A stretch of 12,237 nt of DNA from Acidobacteriota bacterium (GTDB lineage Bacteria; Acidobacteriota; Terriglobia; Terriglobales; Acidobacteriaceae), in the NCBI GenBank assembly GCA_021810735.1, contig JAJZIF010000064.1, positions 1 to 12,237 of the forward strand, written 5' to 3'. A program made the position numbers and the translations under genes. The notes under the pieces were generated by a model that made no database searches, was not told the DNA's origin, and saw only the letters and a program-made list of their open reading frames with translations. The first letter of the stretch is position 1; each line of letters starts with the position of its first letter. Below are positions 1 through 6,983 of the stretch, piece by piece.

Positions 1-426
1 GGCACGCTGCAAGTGCTGGGAAATCCAGCGGGACTGCACGGCGCGGAGATCGATGGCGCGCTGTCGGCGCAACTGATCGACGAACTGCCGGTGCTGGCAG
101 CCATTGCTCCTTATACGCGCGATGGGATTCGCATCCGCGATGCACGCGAACTACGGGTGAAGGAATCCGACAGGATTGCGCTGGTGGCACAAAATCTTCG
201 CGCCATGGGAGCGAAGGTCGAGGAATTCGACGATGGGTTGGACGTGCCCGGCGGGCAGACGCTGCACGGCGCGGAGATCGATGCCGGCGACGATCATCGC
301 ATCGCGATGGCGTTTGCTGTGGCCGCGCTGCGCGCAGAGGGAGATACGCAGATCCATGGAGCGGAGTCGGCGGCAATTTCGTTTCCTGAGTTTTTTGATC
401 TCCTGGATCGCATCACGGAACGATAG
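1..426 (+). CDS. aroA: 3-phosphoshikimate 1-carboxyvinyltransferase (EPSP synthase), C-terminal part
   Basis: The reading frame is open from base 1 and ends at TAG 424-426, so this is the last 141 residues of a protein usually about 430 long; the start lies outside the window. The enzyme joins shikimate-3-phosphate to phosphoenolpyruvate, the sixth step of the shikimate pathway to aromatic amino acids, in the cytoplasm. Visible signatures are IDELPVLA (visible residues 26-33, with D27 in the place of the catalytic Asp), LRVKESDRI (51-59, with the conserved Lys-Glu pair K54/E55) and GDDHRIAM (96-103, with R100 in the place of the PEP-binding Arg). The IDELPVLA and SFPEFF wording resembles class II-like bacterial enzymes more than E. 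coli AroA; that class call is an inference. An exact 22-bp repeat encodes LHGAEID twice (see repeat entries). The gene converges with tolC. Confidence 0.96.
   Translation, partial: GTLQVLGNPAGLHGAEIDGALSAQLIDELPVLAAIAPYTRDGIRIRDARELRVKESDRIALVAQNLRAMGAKVEEFDDGLDVPGGQTLHGAEIDAGDDHRIAMAFAVAALRAEGDTQIHGAESAAISFPEFFDLLDRITER
34..55 (+). repeat. 22-bp direct repeat inside aroA, copy 1
   Basis: Bases 34-55 are identical to 262-283 and lie in the same codon phase (offset 228 bases, 76 codons). Both copies encode LHGAEID. EPSP synthase is built from repeated beta-alpha-beta-alpha-beta-beta units, so the copies may sit at equivalent structural positions, but the exact nucleotide identity is more than protein-level symmetry requires. 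Confidence 0.9.
262..283 (+). repeat. 22-bp direct repeat inside aroA, copy 2
   Basis: This is the second exact copy of bases 34-55, in the same reading phase. A looser third version of the peptide (IHGAES) occurs near visible residues 118-123. Confidence 0.9.
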
Positions 427-442
427 CGCTCCAGCCCATGCG

Positions 443-465
443 CGCGTTGCTGCAAGGTCAACGCG
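443..465. terminator. Weak hairpin after aroA, possible terminator
   Basis: CGCGTTG (443-449) and CAACGCG (459-465) are perfect complements around a 9-base loop, starting 17 bases after the aroA stop and lying between the convergent aroA and tolC genes. There is no T-run on either side, so an intrinsic terminator is only a weak possibility. The rest of the 427-609 gap shows no gene. Confidence 0.3.
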
Positions 466-609
466 GAATTCGAGGTTGTCGCTCCGCACTCTATACAACG
501 GGAGAACGACGCTCAATAATTTTCACTGTTACTGTGACGCGGGCATCGTTCTTTCCCAACCTAGCTACGCCAGGATGGGGCACGCTATCCGTGAAAATGC
601 TTTGATTCC

Positions 610-2841
610 TTATGGCGTTTGACCGGGATGCAATGGCTCCGGCTGGGCCTCCGGTTGGGGCGCTTGCAGGCCCGGCACCAGCGGCGCCTGAGAGATATTT
701 CCGGTGGCGGCATCCGTGATGCTGATGTTGTATTTCTCCAGCGTATCGGCAACCAGTTGGGACAGCGCCGCGCGATCAACCGCGTAAGTCGTTTGAGCGG
801 CGATCAGGTTATCCTGGGCGGTTTCATAGTTGCGCGTTTGCGACAGAACGTTGGCGGTGGTGGATGCGCCCAGGTGGTATTTCTTCTGCTCCGCATCCAG
901 GCTTTGCGCCGCGTACCGCAGACTGGCCTCGACGGACTGGACCTGGGCGCGGTCATTCTGCAGCGCATAGAGCTGATTGACGACCTGCATCCGCAACTGC
1001 ACATACAACTGCTGCAGCCGCATTTGGGACTGGCGGTACTCAATCTGCGCTCGCTCCTCCTGCGCCTGCGCCTGGCGGTTGCGGAGGGGCACCGTAAAGT
1101 TGAACCCGACTCCTTTATTGGACCCGGAGCTGTTGAACAGATTGCCGACCACAGTGGAGTAAGGGATGTTGATCCCCGGCACGCCTGAGCACGGATCGAA
1201 GCCGAGCGATGGAATCAGTCCGCAGGTGATGAGCGGGTTCTTCGATCCGCCGATGGCCTCGGCCCCATAAAAGCCGTACACGTCAAGTACCGGCAGCAGC
1301 GCATTCCTGACGGACTTGAGCGTAATCTCCTGGTTCTTGAGACTCAGGAGCGCCTCCTGCATGTTGGGACTGTCGGCGTCGGCTTCCTGCACCAGTTCGT
1401 CGACGGACTTGTCTTCTTCAGGTGTCCGCATCAAGGACACACGGTCGGTGGGAACGATCGGCGCGGAAGAGAAGATGGGGTCATCGAGGTTCCGCGCGAT
1501 GGCCTGCTTCATGAGCAGTTGCTGATATTCCAGCTTGGTCCGCGAGGTGGTCAGGGCCTGCTGATCGCTGGCAACCTGGGCCCGGGCATTGACGACATCG
1601 AGCGGCGCCAGGGTACCTATCTGCAATTGCTTCCGGTCGTCGGAAAGCAACTGGGTGGATTGCTTCAGAGCGCCTTCCTTGGCCTTTTCATCCTGATAGG
1701 CGCCTACCAAGCCCCAATACACGTTTTCGATTTGATCGATGGTATAGAGCAGCTGCGCGCGAAAGGCAACATCGGTAATGCGGCGATTGTTCTTCGTGAT
1801 AGCGATATAGCGTCCGTTCACCGACCATCCAAAGCCTTGCAGCAGGTGTTGCGTGACCTGGGCGTTGAAGGTCGACGTGATCGCAGGGCTGTAGAAGTTG
1901 CCGAATATAGAGTTCATGTCGCTGGTGCTGCGGGTGTTGTTGAAAGTGATGGCCATCGTTTCACCCGGCAGAAACCCTTGCGAGTAATTGAAGTTGTATT
2001 CATTCGTGTTCGCATTGAGCTGAAATGTGCCGGTAAGAAACTTGGATGTCTGTGGGATGTATGCTCGCGCCAATTGCACGGTACCGGACACGACCGGATC
2101 GAGCGGCTCCAATGGCACATCCAGCGGGCCCGCGCCCAGAGTGGAAGAGGTAATTCCATTGGGGCCTGAGGCCGCGCCTCCCGCGCCGACGGAAGTACCG
2201 CCTGGACCTCCTCCCGATCCCCCCGCCGTCTGAATTGTGGTGGCGGAGGCGGAGCCTGTCGAGCTGCTGGCGCTGGTGGCGCCGGTGGTAGCGGCGGGAG
2301 AGGAACTGGCCACCGGGCTGGTGCTGCCGCCCAGCGTCCCGGTCACCAGGCCGGTATTCACGCCCAGGAAGGAAAGGCCCGAGCGGGCGCGCAAAAGATC
2401 GGTGTCAGCAATGTCCAGGTTATAGCGGGCAATGGCGATGTCGAAGTTGTTCTGGAGCGCCAGCATAATGGCGTCGTCCAGGCTGAGATAGATTTTGCCG
2501 TCCTTATACAGCGAATCGAGCAAAGAGCTGTTGCTCAGGCGCGGCGGCGGGACCGTGGTGTGCGTGTAGGCGGAAAATGGATTTGGAAACTGCGATTTCC
2601 CCTTGGAAAAATCCTGACTGGTCGGGCGAAGCGCATAGGGCCCACTAGCGATGGGTTGCGGCGGGTTGGGGGTGGCGACGGTCGCCGCCGCGACGGCCGG
2701 AGCATTGGGCATCGGCTCGGTTGTGCTCGCCCGCGGCGCGGCATTGTTCGAGTTCTGGGACTGAGCGCCGGCCATGGGCACCACCATATTGAACAGCATC
2801 AACCCCGCAACCAATGCACTCTGCATATCCTTCGTCTTCAC
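610..2841 (-). CDS. TolC-family outer membrane protein
   Basis: This 743-residue protein is predicted to be an outer-membrane channel of the TolC/OEP type, exporting substrates together with an inner-membrane pump and adaptor. It has a signal peptide (about residues 1-27, hydrophobic core ALVAGLMLFNMVVPMAGA), a Pro/Ala-rich segment (30-100), and two OEP repeats (about 118-450 and 485-700). Each repeat has a family-type helical signature: GTLAPLDVVNARAQ (409-422) and GASTTANVLSQTRNYETA (658-675). Residues 165-240 form a Gly/Ser/Ala/Thr-rich insertion, making the protein far longer than the usual 430-500. C540 and C551 could form a loop disulfide. Start: GTG at 2841 has a good Shine-Dalgarno (AGGTAGG, 2847-2853) five bases away; an ATG at codon 6 (2826) is the alternative. 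No pump or adaptor gene is adjacent, so the transported substrate is unknown. Confidence 0.93.
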   Translation of the reverse strand: MKTKDMQSALVAGLMLFNMVVPMAGAQSQNSNNAAPRASTTEPMPNAPAVAAATVATPNPPQPIASGPYALRPTSQDFSKGKSQFPNPFSAYTHTTVPPPRLSNSSLLDSLYKDGKIYLSLDDAIMLALQNNFDIAIARYNLDIADTDLLRARSGLSFLGVNTGLVTGTLGGSTSPVASSSPAATTGATSASSSTGSASATTIQTAGGSGGGPGGTSVGAGGAASGPNGITSSTLGAGPLDVPLEPLDPVVSGTVQLARAYIPQTSKFLTGTFQLNANTNEYNFNYSQGFLPGETMAITFNNTRSTSDMNSIFGNFYSPAITSTFNAQVTQHLLQGFGWSVNGRYIAITKNNRRITDVAFRAQLLYTIDQIENVYWGLVGAYQDEKAKEGALKQSTQLLSDDRKQLQIGTLAPLDVVNARAQVASDQQALTTSRTKLEYQQLLMKQAIARNLDDPIFSSAPIVPTDRVSLMRTPEEDKSVDELVQEADADSPNMQEALLSLKNQEITLKSVRNALLPVLDVYGFYGAEAIGGSKNPLITCGLIPSLGFDPCSGVPGINIPYSTVVGNLFNSSGSNKGVGFNFTVPLRNRQAQAQEERAQIEYRQSQMRLQQLYVQLRMQVVNQLYALQNDRAQVQSVEASLRYAAQSLDAEQKKYHLGASTTANVLSQTRNYETAQDNLIAAQTTYAVDRAALSQLVADTLEKYNISITDAATGNISQAPLVPGLQAPQPEAQPEPLHPGQTP

Positions 2842-3389
2842 GTTTGCCTACCTTTTCTTTCCTCATCAAAAATTTTCAGTTCAACGTAGCGTGGCTATGC
2901 ACACGCCGATTGCGGCTCAAAGCGGAACGAATCCTATGCCCCCTGAGCGTTCAGCGATTCCATGCGGTCATCCGCAGTGCAATGCATTCATACAGATGAT
3001 TCGGAATGCCGTCCGGCTTCTGAATCTCTCTTCTCTTTTTGCGGAGGAACGTACCCAGCAGGGTTCGCCTGAAACGGGAAAAACAGCGATTCCCCGAAGT
3101 GAGCTTATCTCACATTCCGCGCGTTCTATGGATTGGGTACGAGATTGCGGGCTGGATGGTTCCCGTCGAGTCCCTAGCAAAACATTTCCTCAAATCCGCC
3201 GCAAAGCTTTGCCAATCCCCGAACACACGACGACCGATGGTCCAAGCCACGAACGCAGGCGTAATGCGGCCACGGCGCAGGTAAGTCTATGCACCACGTG
3301 TAGTCTGCTAACGAGGATGAGTATATCGCAGCAGTCCGGGCCTCTGCGCCCCACGCTGCCGATGGAACGGCCCCGGCGAGAATGGATGG
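2842..3389. other. 548-bp intergenic region between divergent tolC and truA
   Basis: No convincing gene is seen on either strand. The open frames here have no recognisable motif, and the longest simply runs into truA in a different frame. Because tolC and truA diverge, promoters for both should lie here, but no strong -35/-10 pair could be picked with confidence. Local structure includes a small hairpin GTGAG/CTCAC (3099-3113, 5-base loop) and the palindrome CACGTG near 3296-3301. The region could hold a small RNA or decayed gene, but the sequence does not show this. Confidence 0.5.
2847..2853 (-). promoter_or_regulatory. Ribosome binding site of the TolC-family gene
   Basis: On the minus strand AGGTAGG lies five bases before the GTG at 2841. 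It supports that GTG over the ATG five codons later. Confidence 0.6.
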
Positions 3390-4340
3390 ATGAAAGAAAG
3401 TGGCGATTGGAAGGAAAGCGGCAACTGGAAATTGACGCTGGCATACGATGGAGCGGATTTCCACGGCTGGCAGATACAGCCGGGGAAGCGGACGATCCAA
3501 GGAATGCTGGCGGAAGCTGTTGCTGCGATTACCGGGGAGCGTGTGCTGCCGCAGGGATCCGGACGGACCGATGCGGGCGTTCACGCATGGGGGCAGGTCG
3601 CGAGCTTTTCGCTGGCGGCTGCGATTCCGGAGGAAAATTTGCAGCGCGCGCTGAATCGCATTCTTCCAGCCTCCATTCGCATCCTTTCCGCGGAGCGGGC
3701 CCCGGCGGAATTCCATGCCAGACACAGCGCGGTCGGCAAGGTGTATCAATATCGAATCTTCCATGGCGCCATTTGCTCTCCGTTTCTGGCGCGCTATGTA
3801 ACCTGCTGGCGCTGGCCGCTGGATCTGGCGGCGATGCAAGAGGCGGCGCGGGCAATCCTCGGCGAACATGATTTCACTTCGTTTGCCGCATCTGATCCGG
3901 ATCGGACGACGCGGATGGAAAGCGAGGAGGCGGGCGCAGAGCCGGGCGACTCTAGACGGCCACGCACGGAACAATGGGAGGACGAGCTGATTCGATCGAA
4001 TGTGCGACGGATCGAGCAGTCTGAATGGCGGCGCGAATCGCTTTCAGTTCCCATGCCGGATGCGTTAGGCACGCTGCTCGCGGCATCGAATGCAGAAAAC
4101 TCGGACGATTCAGAAACAAATACGTGGGCGTTCGGCGCGACGGAAATTTTGACCTACACGGTGCGCGGGAATGGATTTCTGCACCACATGGTTCGCAATC
4201 TTGTCGGCACATTTTTGGAGATCGGCCGGGGCCGCATGGCAGCGGCGGACATGGCCCGCATTTTGCAGGGACGCGATCGCTCGCTCGCGGGACCCACCGC
4301 AGCAGCCAACGGGCTATGCCTGATGAAGGTCCTCTACTGA
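3390..4340 (+). CDS. truA: tRNA pseudouridine synthase A
   Basis: TruA converts uridines 38-40 of the tRNA anticodon stem-loop to pseudouridine. The core begins at LTLAYDGADFHGWQ (residues 15-28); the catalytic Asp is D61 in GSGRTDAGVHAWGQVASF (56-73). KVYQYRIF (117-124), NGFLHHMVRNLVGTFLEIG (261-279) and GRDRSLAGPTAAANGL (294-309) complete the family pattern. The protein has 316 residues against the usual 245-275. The excess lies in two acidic/polar stretches, about 170-200 and 212-248, where the family normally has short loops. The N-terminus carries a duplicated KESGDW/KESGNW. Only the ATG at 3390 is in frame before the core, but its Shine-Dalgarno is weak; a TTG at 3432, just at the core, is the alternative. 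All catalytic features are intact, so it is probably active. Confidence 0.95.
   Translation: MKESGDWKESGNWKLTLAYDGADFHGWQIQPGKRTIQGMLAEAVAAITGERVLPQGSGRTDAGVHAWGQVASFSLAAAIPEENLQRALNRILPASIRILSAERAPAEFHARHSAVGKVYQYRIFHGAICSPFLARYVTCWRWPLDLAAMQEAARAILGEHDFTSFAASDPDRTTRMESEEAGAEPGDSRRPRTEQWEDELIRSNVRRIEQSEWRRESLSVPMPDALGTLLAASNAENSDDSETNTWAFGATEILTYTVRGNGFLHHMVRNLVGTFLEIGRGRMAAADMARILQGRDRSLAGPTAAANGLCLMKVLY
3393..3428 (+). repeat. 18-bp tandem duplication at the truA 5' end
   Basis: Bases 3393-3410 and 3411-3428 match at 14 of 18 positions and encode KESGDW then KESGNW, immediately before the conserved TruA core. The unit looks like a short in-frame duplication that has since diverged, or it may be untranslated leader if the TTG at 3432 is the true start. 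Confidence 0.75.
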
Positions 4341-4447
4341 GCCGAGGCCGCGAGCGGGCAAGACAACTGCACGACACGATCTCCGATAGACTGGAAGCGG
4401 TCGATCGCAGGCGGAGGCTGGCTTCGACTACGCGTACCAGATTCCTC

Positions 4448-5722
4448 ATGCCGCCAACCGTTGCCAGCTCGACGTTTCAAATCATCAGCCAACTGGCGGG
4501 GCTGCCCGCCGTGCATCGCGCGTTTCAGTGGTTTCATTTGCAGGAAATGCAGTTGCGCGAATGGCATCGCCAGGTGGCGTCGATCCCTGCTCCTCCTTTC
4601 GGAGAAGCAGCCCGAGCGCGCTGGGTGGCGGAACAATTTGCAACGCTCGGGCTGGAAAATGTTGGCATCGACGAATGCGGCAACGCGCTGGGATGGATGC
4701 GCGGCGCGGCGAACGCGCAAACGGGGCAGGAGCCAGGCGCATCTCGCCCGTGTACGCTTTTTTCCGCGCATCTCGATACCGTGTTTCCGGCGGAAGCCAT
4801 CGGCCATCCGATGCAGGAGGGTAGCATTCTGCGGATCCCGGGAGCGAGCGACAACTGCGCGGGTATCACGGCTCTGCTTGGAATCGCCGCAGCCATGCGC
4901 GCCGCCGGGTTGCGACCGGAGCACGACATCCTTTTCGCGTGCAATGTTGGCGAAGAAGGGGAAGGCAACCTGCGCGGGATGCGACATATATTCTCGAAAT
5001 CGCAGTTCGCCGCGCGCATTCATTCCGCAGTGATTCTCGACGGCGTGGGCACCGATACGATCGTGACCCAGGGTCTGGGCAGCAAGCGGTTTCGCATTAC
5101 GATCAGCGGCCCCGGCGGTCATTCCTGGACGGATGCCGGCGTGCCCAATCCAATCCTGGTCCTGGCCAATGTCCTGACGGCAGTGGGCCGAATCCAATTG
5201 CCCGGTTCTCCGCGAACCACATGGAATGTAGGGCATATCGAAGGAGGCACGTCGATCAATTCGATTCCACAGCGGGTCGAGGCGCGCATCGATACGCGCT
5301 CGACCGACACCGTGCCCCTGCTGCAACTGGAAGAACATATCCATGACGCGGTGGTAATCGCTGTCGAGAACGCGAACCGCGCGGCGGGGGACGTGCCGAG
5401 TGGAAACCATGGTTCGGACCCTATTCAGTTTGAAATCGCAACCATCGGAGAGCGTCCCGCCGCCGCGCTGCGAGAGGATGCGCGCATTCTGAGCACGCTG
5501 CGGGCTGTCGACCGGCATCTCCAGATCCGGAGCCACGTCAGTACTGCCTCCACCGACGCGAACATTCCGCTTTCACTGGGCATCGAAGCCGTCAGTCTTG
5601 GCAGTGGCGGCAGCGGCGGGGGTGTCCATACCTTGGAGGAGTGGTTCGACGCCGCGGGACGCGACTTGGCCTTGCGCCGCATTCTGCTGCTCTTGCTGGC
5701 ATTGGCACAGCCGGAAGTGTAA
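4448..5722 (+). CDS. M20-family zinc metallopeptidase (PepT/ArgE/CPG2 superfamily)
   Basis: This predicted 424-residue di-zinc amidohydrolase/peptidase probably cleaves small peptides or N-acyl amino acids in the cytoplasm. Family ligands are visible: H108 and D110 in SAHLDTVF, bridging D135 in GASDNCAG, E169 (catalytic base) and E170 in NVGEEGEGN, D198 in ILDGVG and H394 in GGGVHTLEEWF. The lid/dimerisation domain runs from about 207 to 320 and includes FRITISGPGGHSWTD. No signal peptide is seen. Start: the ATG at 4448 is chosen because the family-like sequence begins there, though it lacks a clear Shine-Dalgarno. An in-frame ATG at 4316 would overlap truA by 25 bases and add 44 Arg-rich residues that do not look like family sequence. 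It lies 107 bp after truA and 31 bp before the permease gene. Exact substrate cannot be read from sequence. Confidence 0.92.
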   Translation: MPPTVASSTFQIISQLAGLPAVHRAFQWFHLQEMQLREWHRQVASIPAPPFGEAARARWVAEQFATLGLENVGIDECGNALGWMRGAANAQTGQEPGASRPCTLFSAHLDTVFPAEAIGHPMQEGSILRIPGASDNCAGITALLGIAAAMRAAGLRPEHDILFACNVGEEGEGNLRGMRHIFSKSQFAARIHSAVILDGVGTDTIVTQGLGSKRFRITISGPGGHSWTDAGVPNPILVLANVLTAVGRIQLPGSPRTTWNVGHIEGGTSINSIPQRVEARIDTRSTDTVPLLQLEEHIHDAVVIAVENANRAAGDVPSGNHGSDPIQFEIATIGERPAAALREDARILSTLRAVDRHLQIRSHVSTASTDANIPLSLGIEAVSLGSGGSGGGVHTLEEWFDAAGRDLALRRILLLLLALAQPEV

Positions 5723-5753
5723 TGCGCGTTCCCATTCCCGCCGGCCACTCTGA

Positions 5754-6770
5754 ATGATCGAACCGCCCATGACAGATACAGCTTCGCCAAGAATCTCGCG
5801 CAACGTCCTCGCCCATCTGCTGATGTTTGCGGTGGTGATGCTGTGGGGCGCGACCTTTGTGCTGATCAAGGAAGCGCTCGCCGACATCGCGCCACAGTGG
5901 TTCAACGCGCTGCGCACGATTCTGGCCTTTGGATGCCTGGCGCTGGTCTACCACAAGGAGTGGCGGCAACTGACCCGGCAGGCGTGGTTGTTCGGCGCCG
6001 CAGCGGGGGCCAGTCTGGCGGTCGGATATGTCTTCCAGACGCAGGGACTCGCCTACACCACGCCCACCAATTCCGCGTTCATTACATCGCTGGTGGTGGT
6101 GATGGTCCCGCTGATGGCGACGCTGCCGTGGTTGCGGCCTCCGGGAACCGGCACGCCGGGATGGCCGGCATGGACGGGCGCTCTGTTGGCGTTGCTGGGC
6201 GTGGCGCTGCTGACAGTTCCGTCCCATGCGCGATGGACGATGCTGTTCGCCGCGGACAGCAAGGAGAGCCTGGGAAATTTGCTGACACTTTTTTGCGCGC
6301 TGGGATTTTCCCTCTACGTCATCGCGCTGGCGCACGCCTCGGGGAGGGTCCGCTTCGAGCAGCTCATCCTGTTGCAGATTGGCTTCTGCATGGTTTTTTT
6401 GACCATGGCGGCATTCATTCTGGAGCCGCCGCAGCCGGACGCTCTGGCGCATGCATTTTTGCCGGGAAGCCCGCTGATGCAGCCGCTGGTTGAAGTTGCC
6501 CTGCTGGTGACAGCGATTCTGGGGACGGCCGCGGCCTTTGGCATCCAGACCTGGGCCCAACAGGTGATTCCGGCGGCCAATATGGCGGTAATTTTGACGC
6601 TGGAACCGGTGTTTGCCTGGCTGACGGCATTTGTGGTGCTACGGGAAAGATTGGAACCGCGCCGTGGTCTGGGAGCTTTGCTGGTGCTGTTCGGTATTTT
6701 CGCCGCTGAAGTGTTGCCGCGCTGGCGGCAACGAAGCCGGCTGTGCAGCAGCAGTTCCCCTCCCGGATAG
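5754..6770 (+). CDS. EamA-family (drug/metabolite transporter superfamily) permease
   Basis: This 338-residue inner-membrane protein has about ten hydrophobic segments in two EamA repeats, as in the RhaT/YdcZ-like DMT exporters. Repeat one contains VVMLWGATFVLIKEAL (27-42) and TTPTNSAFITSLVVVMVPL (102-120); repeat two contains QVIPAANMAVILTLEPVFAW (270-289) followed by LRERL (296-300), a typical signature of the family's C-terminal half. Substrates in this family range from amino acids to metabolites and drugs, and nothing here narrows it. An ATG at 5769 (residue 6) is an equally plausible start; neither has a clear Shine-Dalgarno. The 31-bp gap after the M20 peptidase suggests co-transcription. 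The last 15 residues are a polar, Ser-rich tail. Confidence 0.92.
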   Translation: MIEPPMTDTASPRISRNVLAHLLMFAVVMLWGATFVLIKEALADIAPQWFNALRTILAFGCLALVYHKEWRQLTRQAWLFGAAAGASLAVGYVFQTQGLAYTTPTNSAFITSLVVVMVPLMATLPWLRPPGTGTPGWPAWTGALLALLGVALLTVPSHARWTMLFAADSKESLGNLLTLFCALGFSLYVIALAHASGRVRFEQLILLQIGFCMVFLTMAAFILEPPQPDALAHAFLPGSPLMQPLVEVALLVTAILGTAAAFGIQTWAQQVIPAANMAVILTLEPVFAWLTAFVVLRERLEPRRGLGALLVLFGIFAAEVLPRWRQRSRLCSSSSPPG

Positions 6771-6901
6771 TCGCTATGGTGTATCGAGAAGGTAAAACTC
6801 TGCAAGATTTAGTTGTTACGCTTTCCCCTAATAGTGCGTCTAATAAACTGAACCATGAGCTCCTCTGGTCGCCGCCTGGTGGATGCCGGCAGCGGAGACG
6901 C

Positions 6902-6907
6902 TATACT
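6902..6907 (+). promoter_or_regulatory. Possible -10 element upstream of htrA
   Basis: TATACT matches five of six bases of the sigma-70 -10 consensus and lies 76 bases before the htrA start in a 213-bp gap. The best -35 at correct spacing (TGGATG region) is poor, so this is only a candidate. Confidence 0.3.
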
Positions 6908-6983
6908 GATCTATTGATGCCCCACCAAAATATTTCACATTTTCGCATAGCATATCAGTACGCCTAACGAGGATCGACTACAC

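Noticed and set aside
3308..3335. A possible small gene beginning ATG 3317 after a GAGG
   Set aside because: The Shine-Dalgarno touches the ATG with no spacing, and the frame runs into truA out of phase. The shared 11-mer with 6964-6974 upstream of htrA is probably chance.
2842..3389. A tRNA or riboswitch in the intergenic gap
   Set aside because: A GGTTCG near 3062 recalls a T-loop, but no acceptor stem or CCA-compatible fold fits around it.
2774..3871. A 365-codon open frame on the plus strand covering the tolC/truA gap
   Set aside because: It overlaps tolC and truA in other frames, has no recognisable motif, and truA is clearly the real gene in the overlap.
4334..5536. A 400-codon minus-strand frame opposite the M20 peptidase
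   Set aside because: It is antisense to a gene with intact zinc ligands, and no motif is visible in it.
5592..6560. A 322-codon minus-strand frame opposite the M20 peptidase and EamA genes
   Set aside because: Its composition is dominated by Arg/Gln/His, as expected of antisense shadow, while both plus-strand genes are well supported.
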